From NCBI GenBank assembly GCA_020432045.1, contig JAGQHB010000064.1:1-53651 (forward strand): 53,651 nucleotides of DNA, in the 5' to 3' direction. The DNA comes from Dehalococcoidia bacterium (GTDB lineage Bacteria; Chloroflexota; Dehalococcoidia; Tepidiformales; Tepidiformaceae). The first letter of the stretch is position 1. Every line of letters starts with the position of its first letter. The notes beneath the pieces were generated by a model. That model made no database searches and was not told the DNA's origin. It was given only the letters and a program-made list of their open reading frames with translations. Made by a program: the position numbers and the translations under genes. Positions 17,577-25,191 of the stretch are shown here, piece after piece.

Positions 17577-18098
17577 ATGACCGATGCACCTGTGCCACGT
17601 CTCCGCTACGTCTCAGATGACGAACTTCCCGAGGATCTCCGCAACCGCCGCGACCCTGTTACCCGTGTCTTCGGCCACCACCCCGAACTGCTGAAAGCCT
17701 GGAACGAGTGGTACCGGCCGCTCATCCGCGACAACGCCCTCCCCGCAAGGCTTAAAGAGATCGTGAGGATGCGCGTCGCCCAGCTCAACGCCTGTAGCTT
17801 CTGACAGGCCGCTCGTATTCCCCTGTCAGGGGAAGGAGACACCCTCGAAGAGGAAACCGTCGCCATGGTCAGCACATGGAGCGACGCAGGCTTTTCTCTC
17901 GCCGAGATGGCCGCCCTCCACTACACGGAGCGCATGTTCATCGACCACGACAACATCGACCAGGAACTGTTCGACGAACTTCGCGAGCACTTCACCGAGC
18001 GCCAGATCGTCGAGCTTGGCTGGGCTGTCGTCAGCTACCTCGGCTTCGGCCGTCTCATCCATACCTTCGGACTCCGCAGCGACTCCCGGGTCGACTAG
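17577..18098 (+). CDS. Candidate selenoprotein: carboxymuconolactone decarboxylase/AhpD-like protein with CxxU motif
   Basis: Two parts in the same frame, 17577-17801 and 17805-18098, are separated by one UGA at 17802-17804. Read through, they give 173 residues of the CMD/AhpD-like fold: N-terminal helices (HHPELLKAWNEWYRPL), the active-site segment VRMRVAQLNACSF-U, then FSLAEMAALHYTERM and LREHFTERQIVELGW, matching family proteins of about 180 residues. The UGA stands where relatives have the second Cys of CxxC, giving Cys73-Ser-Phe-Sec76. A hairpin suited to a bacterial SECIS follows at 17818-17834. The expected activity is peroxide or disulfide redox chemistry. A nonsense mutation is the alternative, but both halves keep full coding character. 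No selA, selB, selC or selD lies in this window. Confidence 0.8.
17818..17834 (+). promoter_or_regulatory. SECIS-like hairpin downstream of in-frame UGA
   Basis: A perfect 7-bp stem (TTCCCCT at 17818-17824 with AGGGGAA at 17828-17834) closes a GTC loop. Twenty bases lie between the UGA and the loop, and the first loop base is G. Both fit the known bacterial SECIS pattern (small hairpin, loop about 16-37 bases after UGA, G in the first two loop positions). It lies inside the coding frame, as bacterial SECIS elements do. Confidence 0.65.
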
Positions 18099-18201
18099 GT
18101 ATCCCACGCTTACCGCATCGTAGACAGCAATTCGCCGCGGTGGTTTCCTTCCACGTATCGTGCCTCCCGCTACGCCTCCCCGCCTTGCGGATGCGGAGCA
18201 C

Positions 18202-19212
18202 GTGACTCGCCGGCGCCACCGTTTCCGTGCGGCCATTGTAGCCGTGGGGTTGCTGTTGCTCGCCGCGGTCACGTTCGTTCCCCTTGCTGCAGCTCAATCA
18301 GGGCCCCGGCTCACGCCGCGCCTCCGCGTCGCGCAGCTGTCCGCCGACCAGGGCCGTATCACGACGCTTCCCGGCCTCGGCTGTGCGGGCCATGCCCTTA
18401 CCGGCATCGATGCCGTCCGTAGCCTTGCCTCCGCTGGCCGCTCGCGTAGCTACCGCGTCTATCTCCCCACCACGTCGAAGCCCGGCATCCGCTTGCCCGT
18501 CGTTATCGATTTCCATGCCCTGGCCTCCAATGGCCAGCTCCAGGAGAGCCTTACCGGCTTCAGAGCGCTTGCCGAATCCGAAGGCTTCATCCTCGTCCAT
18601 CCCGATGGAGTCGGAACACCATCCGGCTGGAATGCGTTGCTCAACACCACCTCCGGCATCGATGACGTGCAGTTCACGTCCGACCTTCTCGACGACCTCC
18701 TGCGGGACTATTGCGTTGATGCCCGGCGTATCTATGCCACCGGCTTCAGCAACGGCGCCATGCTCGCTTCCCGTATCGGCTGCCAGCTCGGCTCCCGTGT
18801 CGCCGCCATCGCCCCCGTCGCTGGGTTCTACACGCCGGACGACAACTGCGTCGGCGTCGCTCCCGTCCTCGCTATCCACGGCACCAACGACGATGTCGTG
18901 CCCTTCGCGGGCGGCCTCACCGTGGGAGTTCCCTATCCAGGCGTCGAGGAGTCCCTGAAACAGTGGGCCGGCACAGTTGCGCACTGTTCAGGCGCCGAAT
19001 CCTCCTACTACATTGGGCCGGGCCTCCGCCTCGAATCCTACGAAGGCTGTGGCCGCGAACTCAGCTCACTCCTCATCGTCGAGGGCCTTGGCCACGCACC
19101 GCCCACCGGCGCCGTCGCCGAATACATCTGGTCTTTCTTCAAACAACAACAACTGCCCTGGCCCACGAGCTACGCTGCGAACGCCCCGGTCACCCCATCC
19201 GGTTTGCCATGA
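18202..19212 (+). CDS. Secreted PHB-depolymerase/feruloyl-esterase-like alpha/beta hydrolase
   Basis: A 336-residue exported esterase. The signal peptide runs from VTRRRHRFR through a hydrophobic core to LAAAQSG near residue 33. The fold is that of the LpqC/polyhydroxybutyrate depolymerase family: RSYRVYLPTT, VVIDFHALASN (oxyanion strand), the nucleophile elbow GFSNGA with Ser183, a catalytic Asp in IHGTNDDVVPF and His in GLGHAPP. It probably cleaves polymer or plant esters outside the cell. The GTG start at 18202 is chosen for a normal-length signal peptide; GTG 18160 is also possible. Its 3' end overlaps the convergent thioesterase gene by 23 bases. Confidence 0.82.
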   Translation: MTRRRHRFRAAIVAVGLLLLAAVTFVPLAAAQSGPRLTPRLRVAQLSADQGRITTLPGLGCAGHALTGIDAVRSLASAGRSRSYRVYLPTTSKPGIRLPVVIDFHALASNGQLQESLTGFRALAESEGFILVHPDGVGTPSGWNALLNTTSGIDDVQFTSDLLDDLLRDYCVDARRIYATGFSNGAMLASRIGCQLGSRVAAIAPVAGFYTPDDNCVGVAPVLAIHGTNDDVVPFAGGLTVGVPYPGVEESLKQWAGTVAHCSGAESSYYIGPGLRLESYEGCGRELSSLLIVEGLGHAPPTGAVAEYIWSFFKQQQLPWPTSYAANAPVTPSGLP

Positions 19213-20011
19213 TTGCCTGCGTGATACGTCCCAACGGCCCGTGAAGGTCGTGGACCACGGTATGGACAATGCCGAGACCCGTCGCCTCGGCTGAACCTCG
19301 CGCTTCGAGGCAGAGCCATTCGCCCTCTGGCAATCGCTGGAGATGGACGGAAATATCGGCGTTGATGAAGCCGGACTGACCACCCGTTCGGACACTGCCG
19401 AGGGGGCTGCCAAAGTCAGCGGTAGTGGCGAGCCGGGCGAACGGGCCCGTTTCCTCACCCAGGACGAGAGGCACCGGCATGCGGAGCCACGCGATCGTGC
19501 CGTCACTGCCGTGTGGGCTGACCCGGCGGACCTCGATTGTGGTGTGGAAGCCCTGGCGGTCCGGCCCACGGGGGCTGGCACCATCGGGAATCCCGGGCGG
19601 ACGCAGCGCGCCCATGAGGCCGGTGGTCGCTATGCCTTCGTATCCGGGGACGGACGGCGGCGCGTTCACGCCCTCCTGCAGTTCGACGCTCGAAGTCCGG
19701 AGGGCCAGCACCGCGGCGCGGCTGACCTCGACATCGCCGGCGAACACGGACACCTGCAGGGCTGCGAGGCGCTTGCCTTCGCGCACGGGGGTGACGACCG
19801 CGCGCAGGGGTTGTTTGGGCACCGGTCGGAAGAGGTCGACGGTGATGCGGACAGGCTGCAGCCCGGGGTCACCGGCAAGGTAGTGCTCAACGGCACGAGC
19901 CATGAGCCCCGCCGGAGGGCCGCCGTGGAGGAGGCCATCACCCCAGGGGCTGCCGGCGAGGTCAGTAGGCACGAACAGGTCGCCTTCACGGACGAAGATG
20001 GCATCGATCAT
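19190..20011 (-). CDS. Acyl-CoA thioesterase-like protein (double hotdog)
   Basis: A 273-residue protein of the TesB/4HBT_3-like double-hotdog type. The first half has GDGLLHGGPPAGLMARAVE (about 25-43) and VRITVDLFRPVP; the second has ATTADFGSPLG and GFINADISVHL, the usual catalytic region. It probably hydrolyses acyl-CoA. ATG 20011 is the start matching its divergent paralogue at 20093. The two genes stand head to head with 81 bases between. Confidence 0.8.
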   Translation of the reverse strand: MIDAIFVREGDLFVPTDLAGSPWGDGLLHGGPPAGLMARAVEHYLAGDPGLQPVRITVDLFRPVPKQPLRAVVTPVREGKRLAALQVSVFAGDVEVSRAAVLALRTSSVELQEGVNAPPSVPGYEGIATTGLMGALRPPGIPDGASPRGPDRQGFHTTIEVRRVSPHGSDGTIAWLRMPVPLVLGEETGPFARLATTADFGSPLGSVRTGGQSGFINADISVHLQRLPEGEWLCLEARGSAEATGLGIVHTVVHDLHGPLGRITQAIMANRMG

Positions 20012-20092
20012 GCGGCCGATCCTATCGGGCGCGGCTGCTATGGAAGCGTGGCGGCGTTCGCTCCTTGCGGGCGCCGCAGTGATGATCGGCCG

Positions 20093-20875
20093 ATGCTTGA
20101 AGACGCGTTTTTCGTCGCCGAGGGCGACTCGTTTGTCCCCCAACCTGTCTGCCGTGGGCCCTGGGATCCCAACTCCCTTCACGGACGCGTAATCTCAGGT
20201 CTCCTCGGCGCCGAGATCGAACGTCTCTATGGCGACCCCGCCTTTCAGTTCACCCGCATGAACGTTGACCTCTGGCGGCTGCCCGATTTCACCCCAATCG
20301 AAGTCAGGACCGAACTCCTTCGCGAAGGCGGCCGCATCAAGGTCGTCTCTGCCGAGGCCTTCGCCGGCGAGAAGTCGCTCGGGCGTGCCACTGGTGTCCT
20401 GCTCCGTCGCGGCGAACAGCCTGAAGACGAAGTCTGGAGCCCACCGGCCTGGGACATGGCCCCGCCACTCTCCTACCCGCCCTCCGAGCGACCGGAGAAC
20501 GCCCCAAAACTCGAGCCAATGTGGGAAACCCGCGGGCCTGGCCCCGTCTTCGGCGAAGCCGTCCGCAAACGCGTCTGGATGCGCGAAGTCCGTACCCTTG
20601 TCGCCGAACGCCCCCTTACCCCATGGCAACGCGTCGCCCTCGCCGTCGACTTCACCAGCCCGCTCGCCAACTCCGGTGCCAAGGGCCTCGACTTCATCAA
20701 CACCGACATCACCGTCTACCTGCACCGTGACCCGATTGGCGAATGGATCGGCTTTGACGTCGCCACCCACCACTCCACCGAAGGCGTCGCCTTCGGCGAA
20801 TGCGCCGTCTACGACGAACAGGGCCCGATCGGCCGCAGCCTTACCGCCGCCCTCGCCCAAAAGCGCCGCCCCTGA
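20093..20875 (+). CDS. Acyl-CoA thioesterase-like protein, paralogue of the divergent gene
   Basis: A 260-residue double-hotdog protein that is alignable with the divergent neighbour throughout: MLEDAFFVAEGDSFVP against MIDAIFVREGDLFVP at the start, MNVDLWRLPDFTP against ITVDLFRPVPKQP, and GLDFINTDITVYLHRDP against GFINADISVHLQRLP. The pair probably arose by inverted duplication and shares a short divergent promoter region. The substrate is not readable; acyl-CoA hydrolysis is inferred from the fold. Confidence 0.8.
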   Translation: MLEDAFFVAEGDSFVPQPVCRGPWDPNSLHGRVISGLLGAEIERLYGDPAFQFTRMNVDLWRLPDFTPIEVRTELLREGGRIKVVSAEAFAGEKSLGRATGVLLRRGEQPEDEVWSPPAWDMAPPLSYPPSERPENAPKLEPMWETRGPGPVFGEAVRKRVWMREVRTLVAERPLTPWQRVALAVDFTSPLANSGAKGLDFINTDITVYLHRDPIGEWIGFDVATHHSTEGVAFGECAVYDEQGPIGRSLTAALAQKRRP

Positions 20876-20958
20876 AGCCTGCCCAGCTTCCTCTCGTAAC
20901 CGCGGCCGCCCATGGCCGCTGGCTGTCCGGATCACGCCCGGCAGCCCGAAACACGCAT

Positions 20959-21014
20959 CTCCCCCTCGCCCTCGCCAGAGGGAGAGGGGCCAGGGGTGAG
21001 GGTCGCCACCGGCC
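20959..21014 (+). repeat. Dispersed intergenic hairpin repeat, copy 1
   Basis: A 56-base unit that contains CTCCCCCTCGCCCTC followed by GAGGGAGAGGGG, then GGGGTGAGGGTCGCCACC. The opposing pyrimidine and purine arms can form a strong hairpin. It matches the copy at 21103 with a single visible difference. Confidence 0.8.
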
Positions 21015-21102
21015 TAACACCCCGCCCGCCAGTCCCCACCACCGCCGCGAAGGGCAGGCTCCTGAACCGCGCGCGGGCACTACTCCGCACCGGAACGCCG
21101 CT

Positions 21103-21158
21103 CTCCCCCTCGCCCTCACCAGAGGGAGAGGGGCCAGGGGTGAGGGTCGCCACCGGCC
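21103..21158 (+). repeat. Dispersed intergenic hairpin repeat, copy 2
   Basis: The same 56-base unit as at 20959. Looser relatives with a GGGAGAGGG arm and a following TGAGGG-CGCCA tail occur at 27628, 50672, 50833 and 51640. Confidence 0.8.
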
Positions 21159-21221
21159 GAGCCACCCATGGATATCGTCGCCACCCCCAATGTTCAGTGC
21201 TACGATCGTGATGTAACAACC

Positions 21222-21455
21222 ATGCGAAAACGACTGATCATCGCCAGCCTGGTGCTGCTCACCCTCGTCGCCGCTAGCGCGATAGGCTTCTACCTGTTCG
21301 GAGCTTTCGGCCTCTTCCTGGGCATCGGCGTCGCGGTCGTCGCCATCTTTGGAAGCTCAGCGATCCACAATGAGTTCCACGCCAAGAACGCACTCTGGGA
21401 AGCAGATATCCACAAGCGTTCCGGCCAGGATTTCCGCGGCCGCTTCAAGCAGTAG
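21222..21455 (+). CDS. Small membrane protein of unknown function
   Basis: A 77-residue protein with two hydrophobic helices (about residues 5-22 and 25-42), then a soluble C-terminal part rich in charged residues (AIHNEFHAKNALWEADIHKR). I recognise no family. ATG 21222 follows a TAACAACC leader; an upstream in-frame ATG at 21168 would add 18 residues overlapping the repeat and is less likely. The next small reading frame begins 20 bases downstream on the same strand. Confidence 0.62.
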   Translation: MRKRLIIASLVLLTLVAASAIGFYLFGAFGLFLGIGVAVVAIFGSSAIHNEFHAKNALWEADIHKRSGQDFRGRFKQ

Positions 21456-21475
21456 ACTGAATCCGGAGCAACTGC

Positions 21476-21682
21476 GTGATCGAATCACACACCCGTAACA
21501 TCCGCATCCGCGGCAAGGACCTCATCGCCGAAGCATCCCTCAATAACTGAGGCGGCGTCTGGACCGCCGTGGTGCGGTCCCTCGACAAGTTCGTCGCTTC
21601 CGGCGCCGGCTCAACTCCGGAGGCCGCCCTCACCTCTGCAATCGACCGCGCGAGACAAGTCCTGCCCGCCAGCGCGAATTAA
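21476..21682 (+). CDS. Small reading frame interrupted by one in-frame UGA (second UGA candidate)
   Basis: From GTG 21476, with GGAG seven bases upstream, a frame of 69 codons runs to TAA 21680-21682 and contains one UGA at 21548-21550. Codons on both sides end mostly in C or G, like real genes here. The predicted product reads IRIRGKDLIAEASLNN, then UGA, then GGVWTAVVRSLDKFVASG and a helix ending in LTSAIDRARQVL. I do not recognise the family, so the residue normally at the UGA is unknown. It could be a nonsense mutation of a Trp, Arg or Cys codon, or selenocysteine. A hairpin of acceptable geometry follows. Confidence 0.42.
21561..21580 (+). promoter_or_regulatory. Hairpin downstream of the second in-frame UGA
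   Basis: GGACCGC at 21561-21567 pairs with GCGGTCC at 21574-21580 around a CGTGGT loop. Seventeen bases separate the UGA from the loop, and the second loop base is G, so the geometry is compatible with a bacterial SECIS. Such hairpins arise easily by chance in this GC-rich DNA. Confidence 0.3.
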
Positions 21683-21736
21683 CGTCCCGCACCCGGCCGC
21701 GCCAGCGGGGGCACTATCACGAATTGCCACCAGCCC

Positions 21737-22681
21737 CTACCACCAGATCTTCGTCTCCACTTCACCCGGCTGGTCTTTCCAGTCCACCGTCCATAGGTTC
21801 GAACTCAGGTACTTCCAACCCCCGTCCGCCAGCAAGCAGACGATGTGCTGTTCGCCCTCCAGCCGTTCCGCCGCCTTCAACGCCGCCTTCACCACCGCGC
21901 CACAGCTGATCCCGACGAAAAGGCCCTCCCGCTGCGTCAGCTCCTTCGACATCGCGAAGCTACTCTGGCTGTCCACCACGATTCGCCCGTCCAGGACGCT
22001 CTCGTCCAGCACCGGCGGGATGAATCCCTCTTCCAGTGCCCGCAGACCCTGCACCAGGTCGCCCGGGTGCGGTGCCGCCGCGATGATCCGCACGCTTGGC
22101 TTGAAGTCCTTGAGGTAGCGGCCCGCACCCGTCAGCGTCCCACCCGTCCCCAGTCCTGCCACGAACACCGTCGTCTGTGGCAAGTCTCGCAGGATCTCCG
22201 GCCCTGTCGTCTCGTAATGCGCTCGCGGGTTCGCTTCGTTCCCGTACTGGTAAGGGAAGTAGTACTTGCCGGGATTCTCCTCCACGACCTTCTTGGCCAG
22301 CGCGATCGACCCGTTCGAGCCAAGGTCCCCCGGCGAATAGATGATCTCCGCCCCAAACGCCTTCAGCAGGATGCTGCGCTCCTCGCTCACGCTCTCCGGC
22401 ATTACGCAGACTACGTGGTACCCCTTCACTCGCCCGATCATCGCTAGCCCGATTCCGGTATTCCCCGAGGTTGGCTCCAGGATCGTAGCTCCGGGCATTA
22501 GCTCCCCGCGTTTTTCCGCCGCTTCGATCATGAACTTTGCGATACGGTCCTTCACCGAGCCCGTCGGGTTCTGCCCTTCAAGCTTGGCGTAGATATGCAC
22601 ATCCGGCCGGGGCGCCAGCGACCGCAGCTCCACCATCGGGGTATTACCGATCATGTCCAACACCGAAGAATAGAGCGCCAT
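21737..22681 (-). CDS. cysM: Cysteine synthase, CysM type (sulfur-carrier-dependent)
   Basis: A 314-residue PLP enzyme of the O-acetylserine/O-phosphoserine sulfhydrylase family. The Schiff-base lysine is Lys44 in NPTGSVKDR, the substrate loop is PTSGNTG (70-76), and the PLP-phosphate loop is GTGGT. The C-terminal part (LLADGGWKYLSSNLW, then an acidic tail) resembles mycobacterial CysM, which accepts sulfur from the CysO thiocarboxylate. Its neighbour is a CysO-like carrier 29 bases upstream, supporting that role. It is the last gene of a minus-strand operon with rrf2, cysK, the E1 fusion and cysO. Confidence 0.9.
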   Translation of the reverse strand: MALYSSVLDMIGNTPMVELRSLAPRPDVHIYAKLEGQNPTGSVKDRIAKFMIEAAEKRGELMPGATILEPTSGNTGIGLAMIGRVKGYHVVCVMPESVSEERSILLKAFGAEIIYSPGDLGSNGSIALAKKVVEENPGKYYFPYQYGNEANPRAHYETTGPEILRDLPQTTVFVAGLGTGGTLTGAGRYLKDFKPSVRIIAAAPHPGDLVQGLRALEEGFIPPVLDESVLDGRIVVDSQSSFAMSKELTQREGLFVGISCGAVVKAALKAAERLEGEQHIVCLLADGGWKYLSSNLWTVDWKDQPGEVETKIWW

Positions 22682-22710
22682 CGCCGTGCCCCCGCCTATC
22701 CCGGTTCCGC

Positions 22711-23004
22711 TCAGCAGCCGCCGGCCAACGCCGGCAGGATGTCGATCGTGTCGCCCTTTTTCACCGGCGTCTCCGGTCCGCCCGTATAGCGGATGTCTTC
22801 GTCGTTCAGGTACACGTTCACGAAGCGGTGCAGCTTCTGGTCTTCTCCAAACATCTGCCCCTTGAACCCCGGATAGCGGTTATCCAGGTCCTCAAGGATC
22901 GCCCGCACGGTCGATCCGTTGGCCGAGACAGTCTTCTGACCGCCGACCAGCTTCTGCAGTACGGCCGTCACCCGCACCTGGACCTCTGGCGTTTCCACGC
23001 TCAT
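22711..23004 (-). CDS. cysO: CysO/MoaD-like sulfur carrier protein ending in Gly-Gly-Cys
   Basis: A 97-residue beta-grasp carrier. The segment STVRAILEDLDNRYPGFKGQMF and the NVYLNDEDIRY strand are typical of MoaD/ThiS/CysO proteins. The C-terminus reads PALAGGC: one cysteine follows the diglycine that should be adenylated and thiocarboxylated. CysO normally ends in GG. The encoded end is identical to the CysO-cysteine adduct formed during sulfur transfer, so maturation would need a Mec-type JAMM protease, which is not in this window. It lies between the E1 fusion and cysM. Confidence 0.88.
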   Translation of the reverse strand: MSVETPEVQVRVTAVLQKLVGGQKTVSANGSTVRAILEDLDNRYPGFKGQMFGEDQKLHRFVNVYLNDEDIRYTGGPETPVKKGDTIDILPALAGGC

Positions 23005-23052
23005 CTAAAAACCTCGCAAATATCGGTCGTCATTCGCTGGCAGCTCGTCCGT

Positions 23053-24162
23053 TTAGCCCCCGAAAGGCGCTTCGCGGTGCGGGATCGGAGCCCCGCAGAA
23101 TACTTCGTAGTCAATCAGCTCGCTGATCGTCGGGTTGTCGCCGCAAAGCGGACACTCCGGGTCCCGTCGCACCTTCACTACCCGGAACTCCAGCGACAAC
23201 GCATCGTACAGGAGCAACCGGTTTACCAGCGGTTCTCCGACACCAAGGATCAGCTTTAGCACTTCCGTCGCCTGGATGCTGCCGATCGTCGCGCACATTG
23301 CACCGAGCACGCCTGCTTCTGCGCAGCTCGGCACCATCCCCGGTGGCGGCGGTGCTGGGTACAAGCAGCGATAGCAGCCCTTGCCCGGCAGGTACGTGGT
23401 CGCCTGCCCGTCAAACATCAGGATCGAACCGTCGATCAGCGGCTTCTTCAACAGGTAGCAGGCATCGTTCACCAGGTAACGCGTCGCGAAGTTGTCCGCA
23501 CCGTTAATCACGTAGTCGTACTGGCCAATGATCTCGAACGCGTTGTCGCTCGTGATCGGCTCTTCGTGCGTCACCACTTCGACGTTCGGGTTGTGCGCAT
23601 TCAAGCGAGCCTTCGCCGAATCCACCTTCGGGATGCCGATGCTGTCGGTCACGTGCAAGATCTGCCGCTGCAGGTTCGATCGGTCGACCACGTCGAAGTC
23701 GACGATGCCGATCTTGCCGATGCCTGCCAACGCCAAATACAGCGCCACGGGCGACCCGAGCCCGCCCGCGCCGATGATCAGCGCGCTTGACTCGATGATC
23801 TTCCGCTGTCCGGCACTCCCGACCTGCGGCATGATCAGGTGGCGGCTGTAGCGGTCCACCATCTCCGGGGTCATCACCGTCGGGCCAGCACCCCCGGCCA
23901 GTGCCGGGATCACCGCGATCTCGTCTCCGTCGTTCAACGGTGTCGCCGCGCCCTGCAGATTCTCGATCTCCACCTGGTTCACATACACGTTGATGTGCCG
24001 CGCCAGGTGTCCCTGTGCATCCATCAACTGCGCATTAAACCCCGGGAACTGCGTGTCGAGGTCGCTCAGCGCTTCCATCACATTCGCGCCACGCGCGTGC
24101 ACACTCGCCCGGTTTCCCACCAGGTGACGAAACGGCGTCGGGATATACACACTTACTGACAT
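23053..24162 (-). CDS. MoeB/ThiF-type adenylyltransferase fused to an N-terminal sulfur carrier domain
   Basis: A 369-residue E1-like enzyme. Residues 1-91 are a beta-grasp carrier domain ending in PALAGG (Gly90-Gly91), and residues 95-369 a MoeB/ThiF adenylyltransferase with GAGGLG at 131-136, the catalytic Cys280 in PSCAEAG, and zinc ligands Cys263, Cys266, Cys337 and Cys340. There is no C-terminal rhodanese. It would adenylate carrier C-termini and form thiocarboxylate; whether the fused carrier is used in cis needs cleavage after Gly91. An AGGAGG stretch precedes the ATG. It lies between cysK and cysO. Confidence 0.9.
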   Translation of the reverse strand: MSVSVYIPTPFRHLVGNRASVHARGANVMEALSDLDTQFPGFNAQLMDAQGHLARHINVYVNQVEIENLQGAATPLNDGDEIAVIPALAGGAGPTVMTPEMVDRYSRHLIMPQVGSAGQRKIIESSALIIGAGGLGSPVALYLALAGIGKIGIVDFDVVDRSNLQRQILHVTDSIGIPKVDSAKARLNAHNPNVEVVTHEEPITSDNAFEIIGQYDYVINGADNFATRYLVNDACYLLKKPLIDGSILMFDGQATTYLPGKGCYRCLYPAPPPPGMVPSCAEAGVLGAMCATIGSIQATEVLKLILGVGEPLVNRLLLYDALSLEFRVVKVRRDPECPLCGDNPTISELIDYEVFCGAPIPHREAPFGG

Positions 24163-24258
24163 GTCAGGGTCTCCTCCTTAAGGTGCCGCTGCCGCCGGAC
24201 CTTTACCCCCGGCAGTTCGAAACCGCGCCGGCGTCGCTCCGGCGGAACATCGTGGTCG

Positions 24259-25191
24259 TTACAGGTTGACGCTCAGGTATCGCTCCCCCGTATCACATAG
24301 CATCGTCACGACCGTCTTTCCCGGCCCAAGCTTCGCCGCCACCATCCCCGCCGCCAGCGTGTTCGCAGCAGCAGAGATGCCGACCAGCAATCCTTCCTCT
24401 CGCGCCAGCCGCCGCGTCATCACCAGCGCGTCCTTGTCTTCAATGCGGATCACTTCGTCGTAGACGTCCCGGTCCAGCACACCGGGTATGAAACTCGCCC
24501 CGATGCCCTGGATCTGGTGGATCCCGGCTCTGCCACCGCTCAACACCGGCGACTTCGAAGGCTCCACCGCTACGATCCGCACGCCCGGCACCCGTTCCTT
24601 CAGGTAGTGCCCCACGCCCGTTACCGTGCCGCCCGTGCCCACGCCCGCGACGAACGCGTCAATCCTTCCACCCGTCGCTTCGAAGATCTCGGGCCCCGTC
24701 GTCAAGTAGTGCACTTCTGGGTTGGATGGGTTCTCGAACTGTTGCGGCATGAAGCAGGCCGGGTTCTTGTCCACCAGCTGCTTCGCCGCGAACACGGCTC
24801 CCGTCATCCCTTCGATTGCAGGTGTGAGCACCACTTCCGCTCCGTATCGCTCGAACAGCCTTCGCCGTTCCACCGACATGTCTTCGGGCATCGTCAACAC
24901 CAGCCGGTAGCCCTTCACCGCTGCGACCATCGCCAGCCCGATCCCCGTGTTCCCGGACGTCGGCTCCACGATCGTGGCGCCCGGCTGCAGCTTGCCGGCC
25001 CTTTCGGCCGCCTCCACCATCGCCAGCGCGATCCGGTCTTTCACGCTCCCTGCGGGGTTCAGATTCTCGCACTTCCCCAGTACCTCGGCGCTCCCGTTCG
25101 CGATTACCCGGTGCAGACGCACCAATGGTGTCCGTCCGATCAGTTCGAGTGCGGAATCGGCAATCGCGGGTCGTATCGTCTGCGCGCTCAT
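24259..25191 (-). CDS. cysK: Cysteine synthase A (O-acetylserine sulfhydrylase)
   Basis: A 310-residue PLP enzyme with the Schiff-base Lys51 in NPAGSVKDR, the PTSGNTG substrate loop, the GTGGTVTGVG phosphate loop, and the Gly-rich GISAAAN segment. This is the free-sulfide CysK branch, so the operon holds two different cysteine synthases. ATG 25191 gives the family N-terminus and overlaps the upstream rrf2 gene by four bases, so the two are coupled. Confidence 0.92.
   Translation of the reverse strand: MSAQTIRPAIADSALELIGRTPLVRLHRVIANGSAEVLGKCENLNPAGSVKDRIALAMVEAAERAGKLQPGATIVEPTSGNTGIGLAMVAAVKGYRLVLTMPEDMSVERRRLFERYGAEVVLTPAIEGMTGAVFAAKQLVDKNPACFMPQQFENPSNPEVHYLTTGPEIFEATGGRIDAFVAGVGTGGTVTGVGHYLKERVPGVRIVAVEPSKSPVLSGGRAGIHQIQGIGASFIPGVLDRDVYDEVIRIEDKDALVMTRRLAREEGLLVGISAAANTLAAGMVAAKLGPGKTVVTMLCDTGERYLSVNL

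Larger units (their letters stand above)
20876..21221 (+). other. Intergenic region with two hairpin repeats
   Basis: No gene is seen in this 346-base stretch. It holds two near-identical 56-base repeats (20959-21014 and 21103-21158) that can each fold into a stem, separated by unique GC-rich sequence. Confidence 0.6.

Noticed and set aside
20959-21158. Repeats considered as a CRISPR array
   Set aside because: Only two local units, each self-complementary, with non-spacer-like distance; related copies are dispersed between other genes.
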